Part shown: one piece after another, positions 36,454 through 45,129 of the stretch
Layout: each line of letters opens with the position of its first letter
How positions within the stretch are numbered: position 1 is the first letter of the stretch
Assembly: GCF_004765815.2 (NCBI RefSeq)
Contig: NZ_SBIS02000008.1
Span: 310,001-374,000 of the forward strand
Source: Halorussus salinus
GTDB taxonomy: Archaea; Halobacteriota; Halobacteria; Halobacteriales; Haladaptataceae
Direction: 5' to 3'
DNA length: 64,000 bases
Made by a program: the position numbers and the translations under genes
Notes under the pieces: model-generated
Told to the model about the DNA's origin: nothing
Seen by the model: the letters and a program-made list of their open reading frames with translations, nothing else
The model's database searches: none

Positions 36454-36799
36454 ACGGTGCCGATTTCGCGCGTGTTCGTCCCTTAGCGGTCGCACAAACC
36501 GTCGCTTTCCACCGGTCGCGGGGACCGCAGACCGCCACGGGACGCGCCGCGCCCGAGCGAGCGAAGCGAGCGGCGGCGCGGCGGGGAGGTACGGGGCGCG
36601 GTCCGCGGTGCGGCGCTGTCGCGGTCGGCGGCGCTGTCGCGGTCCGATAGGCGTCGGCGATGGTTCACGATGCGGACGCGGTTCGCAGGCGACGGGGCCG
36701 CCGTCCGGTCACGGGTGACGCCATCGAGGCAAAGACAACTCTACAATTCCATCGAAATTCTATAGAGACGTTACGAGATTACGAAGGTATGTCTGAAGA
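36454..36799. other. GC-rich intergenic region with short repeats
   Basis: It includes GAGCGAGCGAAGCGAGCGG (about 36554-36572) and a near-perfect tandem GGCGCTGTCGCGGTC (about 36611 and 36629). It ends in an AT-rich stretch (36737-36800). No gene is seen; the extreme GC part may be a convergent terminator zone. Confidence 0.45.
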
Positions 36800-37318
36800 T
36801 TACATATCGTTCTCGGAGTCCCGTCGGTAGTCGTCCAGCCACGGCGGCGCGGACCGGCCGCCCGACCACTCGAACACGTCGCGCTTCTCGTTGGCGTAGT
36901 AGCGCCGGTAGGCCTCCACGTAGTCGTCGGCGGTCCACTCGCCGGTCACCTGCGGCGGGTCGCTCGGCTCGCCCGGCCAGTCGAGGTCGGCCAGAAGCGA
37001 CTCGTCCAGCGATTCGACCGTCGCCCAACTGCCGTGGGTCTCCTCGGGCGGGTGGTCCCACCGGTAGCGCCACTCGTCGTGAGCCGCCGCGGTGTAGGCG
37101 TAGAGGAGGTCCCAGTTGTCGCGGTGCGCGGCGGCCCACCGCGTGAGCGGGTGGTCGGCGTGAGTGTAGTAAAGGTCGTCAGATTCCGGGTAGCCGTTCA
37201 GTTGGACCGCCGTCGTCAGGACCATCGCGTTCTCGAACACCGACGAGAGGACGTGCGGGTCCGCGAGCCACCGCGCCGTCCGGTCCAAATCCCGGTCCAG
37301 CCAGAAGGCGTTGACCAT
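36800..37318 (-). CDS. Hypothetical protein resembling a tailed-phage protein family
   Basis: From ATG 37318 (or 37333, five codons earlier) the product starts MVNAFWLDRDLDRTARWLAD, continues with HVLSSVFENAMVLTTAVQL, YYTHADHPLTRWAAAHRDNW and DLLYAYTAAAHDEWRYR, and ends YVEAYRRYYANEKRDVFEWS, PPWLDDYR. The order (short strand, helix with LETAQ-like segment, NHPxxxW, W-LY, then YRxYYxxEK near the end) recalls an uncharacterised family found in T4-like phages and cyanophages, whose members begin NIFVLDxDP. The family HCDKH motif is not kept here. The function is unknown; the relationship is from memory and needs a profile search. Confidence 0.7.
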   Translation of the reverse strand: MVNAFWLDRDLDRTARWLADPHVLSSVFENAMVLTTAVQLNGYPESDDLYYTHADHPLTRWAAAHRDNWDLLYAYTAAAHDEWRYRWDHPPEETHGSWATVESLDESLLADLDWPGEPSDPPQVTGEWTADDYVEAYRRYYANEKRDVFEWSGGRSAPPWLDDYRRDSENDM

Positions 37319-37357
37319 GAAGCGAGGAGGCATCCGAGCGGCTTAGGCACGGCGGCG

Positions 37358-38092
37358 TCAGTCCGCGCCGGACGGCGCGGACCGACCGAACTCCGCGGGC
37401 GAGTGGTCGTCGCCGGTCTCGTCCCGACCGTCCGTAGCATCGAGCGCGTCGATGTTGGCGAACAGGAAGCCAGCGAAGCCGACTCGAATCAACAGGGCGA
37501 TGTACTGGTTGAGGACGTTCCCGCCGAACGTCGTGAACAGCCCCGTCAGCGAGAGGAAGGCGAAGGCGATGAGCATCCCGATGAGGAACAACAGGAGGTT
37601 GCGCGACTTCCAGTGGAGCAGTCGCCGCTCGTCGGGGAGCGCCTGCGCGGTCCGCCAGACGGGACCCACGAACAGGTACGCGACGACGAGATGGCCGCCG
37701 ATGACGACCACCGTCGAGACGAGAGCTATCAGCCCGCCCATCGGAGTGCCGAACTGGAACGCCACGACCTGCACGAACGGGAGCGCCGTGACGACGGCGA
37801 GCATCCGACGCGAGACCCCCGCCAGCATCGCGGTGACGAACCACAGCACCGAGTAGGCGACGACATCGTTGACGAAGGTCGGGAGGAGGACCGTCTGCCC
37901 GCCGACCGCGACCCCGCCGAGTCCCGCGGCCGCGAGGAAGCTGGTCGCCCCGCCGAGACCGACCACGAGCAACAGGAGGTGGCAGTATCGCCGGAGCCGG
38001 TCCGGCACGCTCCGAGTCCGCAGGAGCAACACGACGAACGTCAGGACGTACACGCCGCCCGAAATCGAGTGCAGCGCCGAGACGCTAATCAT
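37358..38092 (-). CDS. Seven-helix opsin-like protein lacking the retinal lysine
   Basis: From ATG 38092 the product has 244 residues and seven hydrophobic helices (about 6-27, 38-58, 71-94, 98-119, 120-149, 166-189, 193-213). Helix spacing and helix G ([20 protein letters not shown]) resemble microbial rhodopsins, where the same place reads LDVSAKVGFGLILL. The Schiff-base Lys position is Arg203 (codon 37484-37486) and the counter-ion Asp four residues earlier is Ala199. The only Lys in the protein lies in a loop (LLHWKSRN). The gene overlaps the end of the HtrII-like transducer gene by 8 bp, the order seen in htr-sop sensory rhodopsin operons. It should therefore be a transducer-coupled sensor that cannot bind retinal covalently. 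Confidence 0.75.
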   Translation of the reverse strand: MISVSALHSISGGVYVLTFVVLLLRTRSVPDRLRRYCHLLLLVVGLGGATSFLAAAGLGGVAVGGQTVLLPTFVNDVVAYSVLWFVTAMLAGVSRRMLAVVTALPFVQVVAFQFGTPMGGLIALVSTVVVIGGHLVVAYLFVGPVWRTAQALPDERRLLHWKSRNLLLFLIGMLIAFAFLSLTGLFTTFGGNVLNQYIALLIRVGFAGFLFANIDALDATDGRDETGDDHSPAEFGRSAPSGAD

Positions 38093-39770
38093 CGTCACCA
38101 CCCCCGACGCCGCCGGGAGCGGTCCGAGGAGGCCCGGCGCTGGTACCGTCGTCCCGGTCGAGGCGCGTCGGTTCCTCGTCCCGGTCGAGGCGGGCGGTCC
38201 CGTCGCCCGTCGCGTCGTCGCGCGTCTCGAACGCGGTCAGCATCGAACGCAGGTCCTCGGTGCGGTCGGCGAGCGCGTCGGCGCGCTCGCGCACGTCGCC
38301 CATCGTCTCGACGGTCTCGTCGGCCGTCCGCGCGAGTTCGTGAGACCGGTCGGCGACGTTCGTCGCGGCCTCGCGGACCGTCTCGACGGTCGCGGCGACC
38401 TCCTCGGTCGCGGCCGCGCCGTCGTCGGTCGCGCGACTGATCTCCGACATGGCGTCGTCCACCTCGCCGACCGTCGTGGTCAGGTCCTGAAGCGTCTCGC
38501 CGGTACCGGTCACCGTCTCGACGCTCGTGTCGATTCGGGACCTCGTGACGGCCATCTCGTCGGTCACGTCGGTCACGTCGGCGCGAGCCCCCTCGATTAT
38601 CGCGTCGATCTCGTCTATTGCGTTCTGCGTCTCGGTCGCGAGGGCCTTCACCTCGTCCGCGACGACGGCGAACCCGTCGCCGTCGGCGTCCGCGTGGGCG
38701 GCCTCGATGTTGGCGTTCAGCGCGAGCATGTTGGTCTGTTCGGCGATGTCGTCGATGAGACCAGTCGTCGAACCCACCTCGTCCATGCGGTCGTCGAGTT
38801 CGTCCACCAACTCGGCGAGCCCCGCGACGGCCTCCTCGATCTGCTCGATGGCCTCGATGGCCTCGGTCGCGCGTTCCGCGCCCGTCTCGCCGACCTCGGC
38901 CGCGGCGGCCGCGTCCGTCGCCACTTGGTCGGTCGTCGAGGCGACCTCCTCGATGGTGGCCGAGAGGTCGTTGGCCTCCTCGGCGACGTTCGCGAGCTGG
39001 TCGGTCTGGTCGGTGATGGCGTCCGCGAGTTCGCGGATGTCGTCCGCGAGCGCCTCGTGGGACTTCTCGACCGCGGCGGCGTCGTCCGCGACGGCGTTGC
39101 TGGCGCGTTCGACCTCGGCGGCGAAGTCGAGAATCTCCTCGATGGTGGCCGAGAGCGACACCGCCATCTCGTCGTACGCGCCGCCGATTCGGTCTATCGC
39201 CTCGATTTCGCCGTCCGTGTTCAGTTCGGTCGTGAAGTCGCCGTCCGCCGCCGCCGACATCGCGTCGCCGATCTCCGCGGCGCGGTCGAGGAGCAGTTCG
39301 TTTCGCTCCTCGGCCCGGCGCTTGGCGCGTTCGGCCTCCGTGCGAGCCGACTCCGCGCGTTCGCGCTCGTTCTGGGCCTCGGCTCTGGCGGCCTCCGACT
39401 CCTCGAACGCCTCGTCGAGCGACCGCCGCATGGTGTCGAACGACGACGCGAGCCGTCCGAACTCGTCGGCCCGCTCGCTCTCCGGTGCCACGTCGAGGTT
39501 CCCCTCCTCGATGGCCTCGGCGGCGTCGGTCAGGTCCCGGAGTTCCACCCCGACGCTACCGCCGAGGACGATGCCGAGGAGTCCGACGTGAAGCGCGACG
39601 ACGAACAGCGTTCCGGCGACTGCTTGGACGGCGTTACCCCCAGTCCGTGCCGCGTCCATCGCAAAGAGGACGCCGAAGGCGATAGTCACCGCGAGCGTGA
39701 CGCCGAGCGTAGCCCCGATTCGACGACTGTACTTTCGTAAGACCCACCGAAGTGGCGACCGTAGCTCCAT
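38085..39770 (-). CDS. HtrII-like methyl-accepting transducer
   Basis: From ATG 39770 the product has 561 residues. TM1 is about residues 18-38 and TM2 about 50-71, with only a 12-residue outer loop, so no extracellular ligand domain. Two HAMP units follow ([40 protein letters not shown]), then the signalling coiled coil with the hairpin tip [20 protein letters not shown] and [13 protein letters not shown]. The layout and the N-terminal 200 residues resemble Natronomonas HtrII closely. It should relay a signal from a membrane partner to CheA/CheW. The gene lies upstream of, and overlaps, the opsin-like gene. The in-frame extension to 39842 is rejected because a TATA box lies at 39794-39802. 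Confidence 0.93.
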   Translation of the reverse strand: MELRSPLRWVLRKYSRRIGATLGVTLAVTIAFGVLFAMDAARTGGNAVQAVAGTLFVVALHVGLLGIVLGGSVGVELRDLTDAAEAIEEGNLDVAPESERADEFGRLASSFDTMRRSLDEAFEESEAARAEAQNERERAESARTEAERAKRRAEERNELLLDRAAEIGDAMSAAADGDFTTELNTDGEIEAIDRIGGAYDEMAVSLSATIEEILDFAAEVERASNAVADDAAAVEKSHEALADDIRELADAITDQTDQLANVAEEANDLSATIEEVASTTDQVATDAAAAAEVGETGAERATEAIEAIEQIEEAVAGLAELVDELDDRMDEVGSTTGLIDDIAEQTNMLALNANIEAAHADADGDGFAVVADEVKALATETQNAIDEIDAIIEGARADVTDVTDEMAVTRSRIDTSVETVTGTGETLQDLTTTVGEVDDAMSEISRATDDGAAATEEVAATVETVREAATNVADRSHELARTADETVETMGDVRERADALADRTEDLRSMLTAFETRDDATGDGTARLDRDEEPTRLDRDDGTSAGPPRTAPGGVGGGDDD

Positions 39771-39793
39771 CGACAGTCGCTTTTTGACAATTG

Positions 39794-39802
39794 TATTTAT
39801 AA
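39794..39802 (-). promoter_or_regulatory. TATA box of the transducer-opsin operon
   Basis: The minus strand reads TTATAAATA, centred 28 bp before the ATG at 39770, which fits leaderless transcription and fixes the start. Confidence 0.65.
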
Positions 39803-39848
39803 TCCACGGACGACTTATCACGCGATATAACATCGGTTTCAAGCCCCT

Positions 39849-39862
39849 GAAAACGCGTTTTC
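39849..39862. promoter_or_regulatory. 14-bp perfect palindrome GAAAACGCGTTTTC
   Basis: It lies about 50 bp upstream of the TATA box of the transducer operon and 180 bp before the SDR gene. A dimeric regulator could bind it; no direct evidence. Confidence 0.45.
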
Positions 39863-40039
39863 TGGCGGATGCCGAGCTAGTTCCAGTCCAGTAATATTAA
39901 TTTGCCTTAATTATAGTGTGGGTAACAAACAGTTTGCGCGGAACTGGTGCGTGGACGACGAAGGGACCGAGAGCGTCCCGACCGGCGGCCGACGGCGAAC
40001 AGCGTTTTACCCGTCGCTATCGTGCATCTGCAGGAGACT

Positions 40040-40852
40040 ATGGCGGAGTACGACTTCGACGGACGGGTAGCGTTCGTCACGGGAGCGGCGCGGGGACAGG
40101 GGCGCTCGCACGCCGTCCACTACGCCGAGAACGGGGCCGACGTGGTGTGTGCCGACATCTGCGAGACCGCCGACGAATCGACCTACGAGTTGGGCGACGA
40201 GACCGAACTGGACGAGACCGTGCGCGCGGTCGAAGAGCGCGGCCAGTCGGCCCTCGGCGTCCAGATGGACGTGGCCGACGAGGCCGAGGTCGAGGCGGGC
40301 GTCGAGACGGCCCTCGCGGAGTTCGGTCGCATCGACATTCTGGCGAACAACGCCGGAGTCGCGCCGGTCTCGGGGCTGATGGAGTTGGACGAGGAGACGT
40401 GGGACCACGCCCTCGACGTGAACCTCAAGGGGATGTGGCTCTGCGCGAAACACGTCGGCCAGCACATGGTAGAGCGCGGCGAAGGCGGGCGCATCGTCAA
40501 CACCTCCTCGACCGCCGGGATGGTCGCCTCGCCGGGGTTGGGCCACTACACCGCCGCGAAACACGGCGTCTTGGGCCTGACGAAGACGCTGGCGATGGAG
40601 TTGGCCCGGTACGACGTGACGGTCAACGCGGTCTGCCCCACGGCGGTCGATACCGCGATGACCGGCGGCATCGTCGAGTCCATCGGCGAGGAGATGGCCG
40701 AAGTCGCCGAGCAGTCCGGCCCGGACAACGTGCTGGGCGAAATCGTCCAACCCGAAGACGTGAGCGCGGCGTTCATGTGGCTGTCGAGCGACGACGCCCG
40801 GTTCGTCACCGGCATCGCCTTACCCGTGGCCGCGGGGGCGACCGCGATTTGA
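40040..40852 (+). CDS. Short-chain dehydrogenase, mycofactocin-type SDR subfamily
   Basis: The ATG at 40040, preceded by CAGGAG, gives 270 residues. FVTGAARGQGRSHAVHYAE is the cofactor loop (TGxxxGxG), NNAGVAP the NNAG motif, VNTSSTAGM the catalytic Ser, and HYTAAKHGVLG the Tyr and Lys. The long segment after the second strand (CADICETADESTYELGDETE) is the extra loop of the carveol-dehydrogenase/mycofactocin-coupled SDR group. Those enzymes hold NAD(H) tightly and oxidise secondary alcohols. No mycofactocin biosynthesis gene is in the window. The substrate is unknown. Confidence 0.9.
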   Translation: MAEYDFDGRVAFVTGAARGQGRSHAVHYAENGADVVCADICETADESTYELGDETELDETVRAVEERGQSALGVQMDVADEAEVEAGVETALAEFGRIDILANNAGVAPVSGLMELDEETWDHALDVNLKGMWLCAKHVGQHMVERGEGGRIVNTSSTAGMVASPGLGHYTAAKHGVLGLTKTLAMELARYDVTVNAVCPTAVDTAMTGGIVESIGEEMAEVAEQSGPDNVLGEIVQPEDVSAAFMWLSSDDARFVTGIALPVAAGATAI

Positions 40853-40883
40853 CCGACTCCGACCCGACAGGGAGGCATCATCC

Positions 40884-42083
40884 GTGAACTGGAACGAATT
40901 CATCGACTACGACCGGAATCGAATCGCGTGGTGGCTCTACCTGCTGGTGCTGGCGGTCGGCGTCGTCTACGTCGGCTACTCGTTCGTCGGGATGTTCGTG
41001 CTGGGCGTGTTCCTCTACTACGCCTCGCGGCCCGTCTGCGACCGCGTGAGCAGTCACGTGGACAACGACGGTCTGGCCGCGGGCCTGACGCTGGCGGGCA
41101 TCGTGACGCCGATACTTCTCGTCGTGGGCTACGTCCTCTTGGCGGGACTGCGCGACGCGGCAACGCTGTCGGGAATGCCGGGAAGCGGCCTACTCGCTCC
41201 GTTGCTAAACGTGGACCAACTCACGACGAACCAGCAGAGCCTCGTCCAGACGCTCGTGGAGAACCCGTCGAGAGTGGGGTCGCTGGGTACCGACCGAATC
41301 AGACAGGTGGCGACCGCCGCGACGACCGCGCTCGGTGCGGTGTTCGGAACGCTCGTCCTCCTGTCGCTATCCTTCGGGTTGGCGTTCTTCCTCCTGCGGG
41401 ACGACGACCGCATCGCGGCGTGGTTCCGCGACGAGGTGGCCTCGCCGGGGTCGGCGGCCCACGCCTACGCCTACGCGGTGGACGACGAACTGGAGACGGT
41501 CTTCTTCGGGAACGTGCTGTTCGTGGCCACGATGGCGATTCTGGCGGCGGTCGTCTACTACGGATTCAACTTCATCGCGCCGCCCGCACTGACCATCCCC
41601 TTCGCCATCCTGCTCGCGCTGCTGACAGGGGTCGCCAGCCTCGTCCCGCTCGTGGTCGGGAAAATCGTCTACGTGCCGGTGGTCGGCTACCTCGCGTGGG
41701 TCGCGGCCGGGAGCGGGAGCGCGTCGATGATATACCCCGTCGGTCTGCTGGTGGTGTCGTTTCTCGTCCTCGACATCCTGCCCCAGACGTTCCTCCAGCC
41801 CTACATCTCGGGCAACGAGATTCACATGGGCATCATGATGTTCGCGTACCTCCTCGGGCCGATGCTGTTCGGGTGGTACGGGTTCTTCCTGCTTCCCCTC
41901 TTCTTCGTGCTAGTGATTCAGGCGGTCCGCATCGTCGTGACCGACCTCATCCACGCCGACGAGTTGACGCCGGACGTAGACGCCGCGCCCTCGCTCGGCG
42001 AGCGCGACCTCGGTGACTTGGGCGACGAGGACGACGAGGACACCGACGACTCGTCGGAGGGTGCCTCGTCGGCGTCGTCGTAG
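40884..42083 (+). CDS. AI-2E family membrane transporter
   Basis: A GTG at 40884 after a GGGAGG ribosome-binding sequence starts a 399-residue membrane protein. It shows the AI-2E/TqsA/PerM layout: an N-terminal helical pair (WWLYLLVLAVGVVYVGYSFV, VLGVFLYYASRP), a helical cytoplasmic part (LLNVDQLTTNQQSLVQTLVE), and then the core helices. LFVATMAILAAVVYYGFNFI, TIPFAILLALLTGVASLVPL and MFAYLLGPMLFGWYGFFLLP are typical. An acidic Asp/Glu/Ser tail ends the protein. Family members export small molecules or act as Na/H antiporters; the substrate here is unknown. It lies 31 bp behind the SDR gene and is probably co-transcribed. Confidence 0.9.
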   Translation: MNWNEFIDYDRNRIAWWLYLLVLAVGVVYVGYSFVGMFVLGVFLYYASRPVCDRVSSHVDNDGLAAGLTLAGIVTPILLVVGYVLLAGLRDAATLSGMPGSGLLAPLLNVDQLTTNQQSLVQTLVENPSRVGSLGTDRIRQVATAATTALGAVFGTLVLLSLSFGLAFFLLRDDDRIAAWFRDEVASPGSAAHAYAYAVDDELETVFFGNVLFVATMAILAAVVYYGFNFIAPPALTIPFAILLALLTGVASLVPLVVGKIVYVPVVGYLAWVAAGSGSASMIYPVGLLVVSFLVLDILPQTFLQPYISGNEIHMGIMMFAYLLGPMLFGWYGFFLLPLFFVLVIQAVRIVVTDLIHADELTPDVDAAPSLGERDLGDLGDEDDEDTDDSSEGASSASS

Positions 42084-42119
42084 CGTCTCGCCGACGCGGA
42101 CGAACTTCTCTCTCCGACG

Positions 42120-43616
42120 CTACGGCAGGACGAACACTGGCGTCCCCGGATTCCCGGCGTCCCGGTACCCGAGCGACCGGAGCGCGTACACGAGGTCCGC
42201 CAGCGCGTAGTCTCGGCGCTCTGTCGCCGGGTTCCCCGCGTCGGTGAACTCGGCGGTGCGCGCGCGGAGCGCGTCCAAGTCCACGGTACGAGGGCGCTCG
42301 CTCGCGGACTCGTCGGCGGGCGCGTCCCCCGACGGTGTGTCGCCCGACAGCGCGTCAAGCGCGGAGCGAACGGGCGCGTCCGCGGCGTCGAGGTCGTACC
42401 GGTCGCGTTTCCGTTCGACGCGCGCACGGAGGTCGTCGTGAGTCCGACGCGAGGAGGCTTCGGGGTCCCGGACCTCCTCGACATGGGCGACGAGTCGGCG
42501 GTTCTCCTCGACCGCTTCGGTCCAGTTCTCGACCGCTTCGACCGCGAGGTCCCCCAAATCGTCCGCGTCGCCAGCGAACCGGTACTCGTCGGGCACGCAG
42601 TCGTAAATCCACGGCTCGTCGCGCACCACGAGGACCTGCCCGCTGGCGGCCTGCTCGAAGGGCGTCCGGGCCAGCGTCTCGTACTCGCTGGCACAGACCG
42701 CGAGGTCGCCGCGAGCGAGGGCCTCGTCGTAGGTCTCGCGGTCGGCCTCGGGGTACGCCTCGACCCACGGCAGGTCGGCGTAGGCGTCGGGAATCGGCTC
42801 CATGCTGGTCAGCAGGGTCTCGACGCCGAACTCGTCGTTGAGGCGCTCGCCGACCGCCAGTAGCCTGTCGGCGTGCTTCTTCTCCCAGAGCGACCCCGCG
42901 AGGTGGAGCAGTCGCGGTTCGTCGGCGTAGGACTCGGAGAACGCCGAGGAGTCGATGGGACTGCCAGTCTCGATTGCATCTTCGAGCGCGGCATCGACGA
43001 CTTCGGGTCGCAGGACCTCGGTCGCGTACTCGCGGAGTCGGTCGGCGTCCACGCCCGCTTTGAACCAGATGCCGTCGGTGAAGACGCTACTGGCCATCTC
43101 CATCCGGCTCTGGAACGCGTCGCGGTGGTCGCAGTAGCGGTACTTGAACGGCACCTGCAGGTCGTGGACGTTGGCGATGACCGCGAACGGAGCCACGTCG
43201 GCCGCCCAGCGGTCGGTCTGGCGACACAGCCACTTGCGCAGGTCGAACCGGCCGGTCCGGCGCTGGTCGATGACGGCGTCGAGGTAGGCTCCTCGGTCGT
43301 AGATTTCCCGCTCGACGGCGGCGAGTTCGGCCCAACTGTAGCCGCCCTCGGTGAAGAGGTCGGCCGCGTCGGTGGCGGCCGCATCGTCGGCCGAGGAGTC
43401 CCCGTCGGGACCGAACGGCTCGGCTCGAATCGCGGTGACGCGCTGGCGGTCGGCCGCGATTGCGTCGTCGGGCACGCTCGGCGGGACCAGCCAGTAGACG
43501 TGCATCGAGGAGTCGCGGTCGAGCCACCCCCGGACCCACGTCACCGCGTCGGACAGCGTGCCGTTGGCGCTCGGGTCGTCGGGGCGATAGAGTTCCGGGA
43601 TGACGAGGACGCGCAT
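42120..43616 (-). CDS. Glycosyltransferase-like protein
   Basis: The ATG at 43616 gives 498 residues; the upstream 42 codons of the frame overlap non-coding DNA. MRVLVIPELYRPDDPSANGT starts a Rossmann-like half. RLLHLAGSLWEKKHADRLLA, PWVEAYPEADRETYDEALAR and DLAVCASEYETLARTPFEQAASG resemble the donor-binding half of GT-B glycosyltransferases, followed by QVLVVRDEPWIYDCVP. The last 110 residues are an acidic low-complexity segment and a helical end (YALADLVYALRSLGYRDAGN). The family label is likely but not certain. It is divergent from hemE with repeat copy 3 between them. Confidence 0.72.
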   Translation of the reverse strand: MRVLVIPELYRPDDPSANGTLSDAVTWVRGWLDRDSSMHVYWLVPPSVPDDAIAADRQRVTAIRAEPFGPDGDSSADDAAATDAADLFTEGGYSWAELAAVEREIYDRGAYLDAVIDQRRTGRFDLRKWLCRQTDRWAADVAPFAVIANVHDLQVPFKYRYCDHRDAFQSRMEMASSVFTDGIWFKAGVDADRLREYATEVLRPEVVDAALEDAIETGSPIDSSAFSESYADEPRLLHLAGSLWEKKHADRLLAVGERLNDEFGVETLLTSMEPIPDAYADLPWVEAYPEADRETYDEALARGDLAVCASEYETLARTPFEQAASGQVLVVRDEPWIYDCVPDEYRFAGDADDLGDLAVEAVENWTEAVEENRRLVAHVEEVRDPEASSRRTHDDLRARVERKRDRYDLDAADAPVRSALDALSGDTPSGDAPADESASERPRTVDLDALRARTAEFTDAGNPATERRDYALADLVYALRSLGYRDAGNPGTPVFVLP

Positions 43617-44057
43617 GGTGGAGCAGTCGGGTCCGCGGACGGGGAAGACGGGAGCCAGCGGTTTGTAAATCTCGGCCGGTGCGTCGGAGTTGCAGTCGGG
43701 GGCGAGAGGACATTCAAGATTCGAGTGCGAGAAGACTTTCAAGATTCGAGTGTGAGCAGGCGTTCGAAGGGAGAGAGAAGCGGGCTACTGCCGACTCCAA
43801 GGAGTCACCGCACAGCTACCGCGAGCCTCGCGCCTCCCCAACCGCCTGTGCTACTCGCTCCGCTGCGTTGCTCGTCCCTCGCACGAGTTGGCGCGCCACG
43901 GAGGGCGCGCCAGCGCGCGCCGGGTGGAGAAGTTCATCGGATGATACTGCGAGATGGTACCACCGCGATACGAGTCCCGACTTCGGAGTCCGGGACGGTA
44001 GCCCGTCGCGGACCTGATTCCGAAACCCTTAGCCACCGGAGCGCCAAGCCCGAGCCA
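43617..44057. other. Divergent intergenic region with repeat copy 3
   Basis: It contains direct repeats TTCAAGATTCGAGTG (about 43712 and 43738) and the dispersed element copy 3 (43777-43928). The hemE promoter must lie in 43930-44050, but no clear TATA box is visible. Confidence 0.45.
43777..43928 (+). repeat. Dispersed intergenic element, copy 3
   Basis: Starts GAAGCGGGCTACTGCCGACTC. The core is CCTCGCGCCTCCCCAACC (43826-43843) and the terminal hairpin is TGGCGCGCC-ACGGAG-GGCGCGCCA (43889-43912). Relative to copies 1 and 2 one T and its partner A are both missing, so the stem is preserved. Same orientation as the other copies. Confidence 0.8.
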
Positions 44058-45068
44058 ATGAGCGACCTACTGGTCCGCGCCGCCCGAGGAGAGCGAACCG
44101 AGCGACCGCCGGTCTGGCTGATGCGACAGGCGGGACGCTACATCCCCGAGTACCGCGAGATTCGGGAGGACTACACGTTCAAGGAGGCCATCTCGACGCC
44201 CGAAGTCGCAGAGCGAATCACCCTTCTTCCGTGGGACATCTTCGAGCCGGACGGTCTCGTTATGTTCTCGGACATCCTGACGGTGCTGGAACCGCTCGGA
44301 CTGGACTACCACATCGAGAGCGGGACCGGCCCGGTCATCGAGAACCCCGTGACCCGGCCCTCCGAAGTGCCGGAGGACCACACCGACGTGCGCGAGGAGC
44401 TAGATTACGTGGGGGCACTCCTCGAACGCCTCCAAGAGAGCGTCGGCGACCGGACCTCCATAATCGGCTTCGCTGGCGGTCCCTTCACCCTCGCGGCCTA
44501 CGCCGTCGCTGGCCAGCCAGCGGGCAAGAAACAGAAGCCCATCCGGCGCTTCCGCGTCGAGTACCCCGAAGCGTTCCGGAGCCTGCTCGAACGCTTCGCC
44601 GATGTAGTGGTCGAGTACGTCGAGTATCAGGTCGAGGCGGGCGCGGACGTGATTCAACTGTTCGACACCTACGCCGGACTGCTGACGCCCGACGACTACC
44701 GGGAGTTCGTCCAACCGCTCCACCAGCGCATCTTCGAGGCCTGCGACGTGCCGGGCATCGTCTTCGCCCGGAATCCCGGCGGAAAGCTCGACCTGCTGGC
44801 GAACTCGGGCGCGGACGTAGTGAGCCTCGACTGGACGATGGACATGGCCGAGGCCCGCGACCAGTTGGGCGAGATGCCGGTACAGGGCAACCTCGACCCG
44901 AGCTATCTGCTGGGCGACGACGAGTTCGTCCGCGAGCAGACCGAGCGCGTCATCGAGAAGGCCGGGCCGGAGGGCCACATCCTCAATCTCGGCCACGGCA
45001 TCGACCGGGAGACGCCCGTCGAGAACGCGAAGGCGTTCGTGGAGACGGCGAAGAACTGGGAGTGGTAG
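44058..45068 (+). CDS. hemE: Uroporphyrinogen decarboxylase
   Basis: The ATG at 44058 gives 336 residues, the usual HemE length. PPVWLMRQAGRYIPEYREIR is the family signature with the substrate-binding Arg residues. MFSDILTVLEPLGL contains the catalytic Asp, and IIGFAGGPFTLAAYAV, GADVIQLFDTYAGLLTPDDY and ILNLGHGIDRETPVEN follow as expected. The enzyme converts uroporphyrinogen III to coproporphyrinogen III by four decarboxylations. hemG and hemH lie 2.7 kb downstream on the opposite strand, with a Tat beta-propeller gene and a low-GC gene between. Together they cover the coproporphyrin part of heme synthesis. Confidence 0.95.
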   Translation: MSDLLVRAARGERTERPPVWLMRQAGRYIPEYREIREDYTFKEAISTPEVAERITLLPWDIFEPDGLVMFSDILTVLEPLGLDYHIESGTGPVIENPVTRPSEVPEDHTDVREELDYVGALLERLQESVGDRTSIIGFAGGPFTLAAYAVAGQPAGKKQKPIRRFRVEYPEAFRSLLERFADVVVEYVEYQVEAGADVIQLFDTYAGLLTPDDYREFVQPLHQRIFEACDVPGIVFARNPGGKLDLLANSGADVVSLDWTMDMAEARDQLGEMPVQGNLDPSYLLGDDEFVREQTERVIEKAGPEGHILNLGHGIDRETPVENAKAFVETAKNWEW

Positions 45069-45129
45069 GGGCACGGGGAGTCGTAGGAGCAGAAGACTGA
45101 CGACACCGCCAGTCACCAGCGGACGACCG

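Noticed and set aside
36554-36645. Possible transposon end or ncRNA in the GC-rich gap
   Set aside because: Only short low-complexity repeats (GAGCGAGCGAAGCGAGCGG, GGCGCTGTCGCGGTC) are present, without inverted termini or a defined structure.
39835-39870. CRISPR-repeat-like GTTTCAAGCCCCTGAAAACG
   Set aside because: It occurs once, without spacers; only the 14-bp palindrome inside it is notable.
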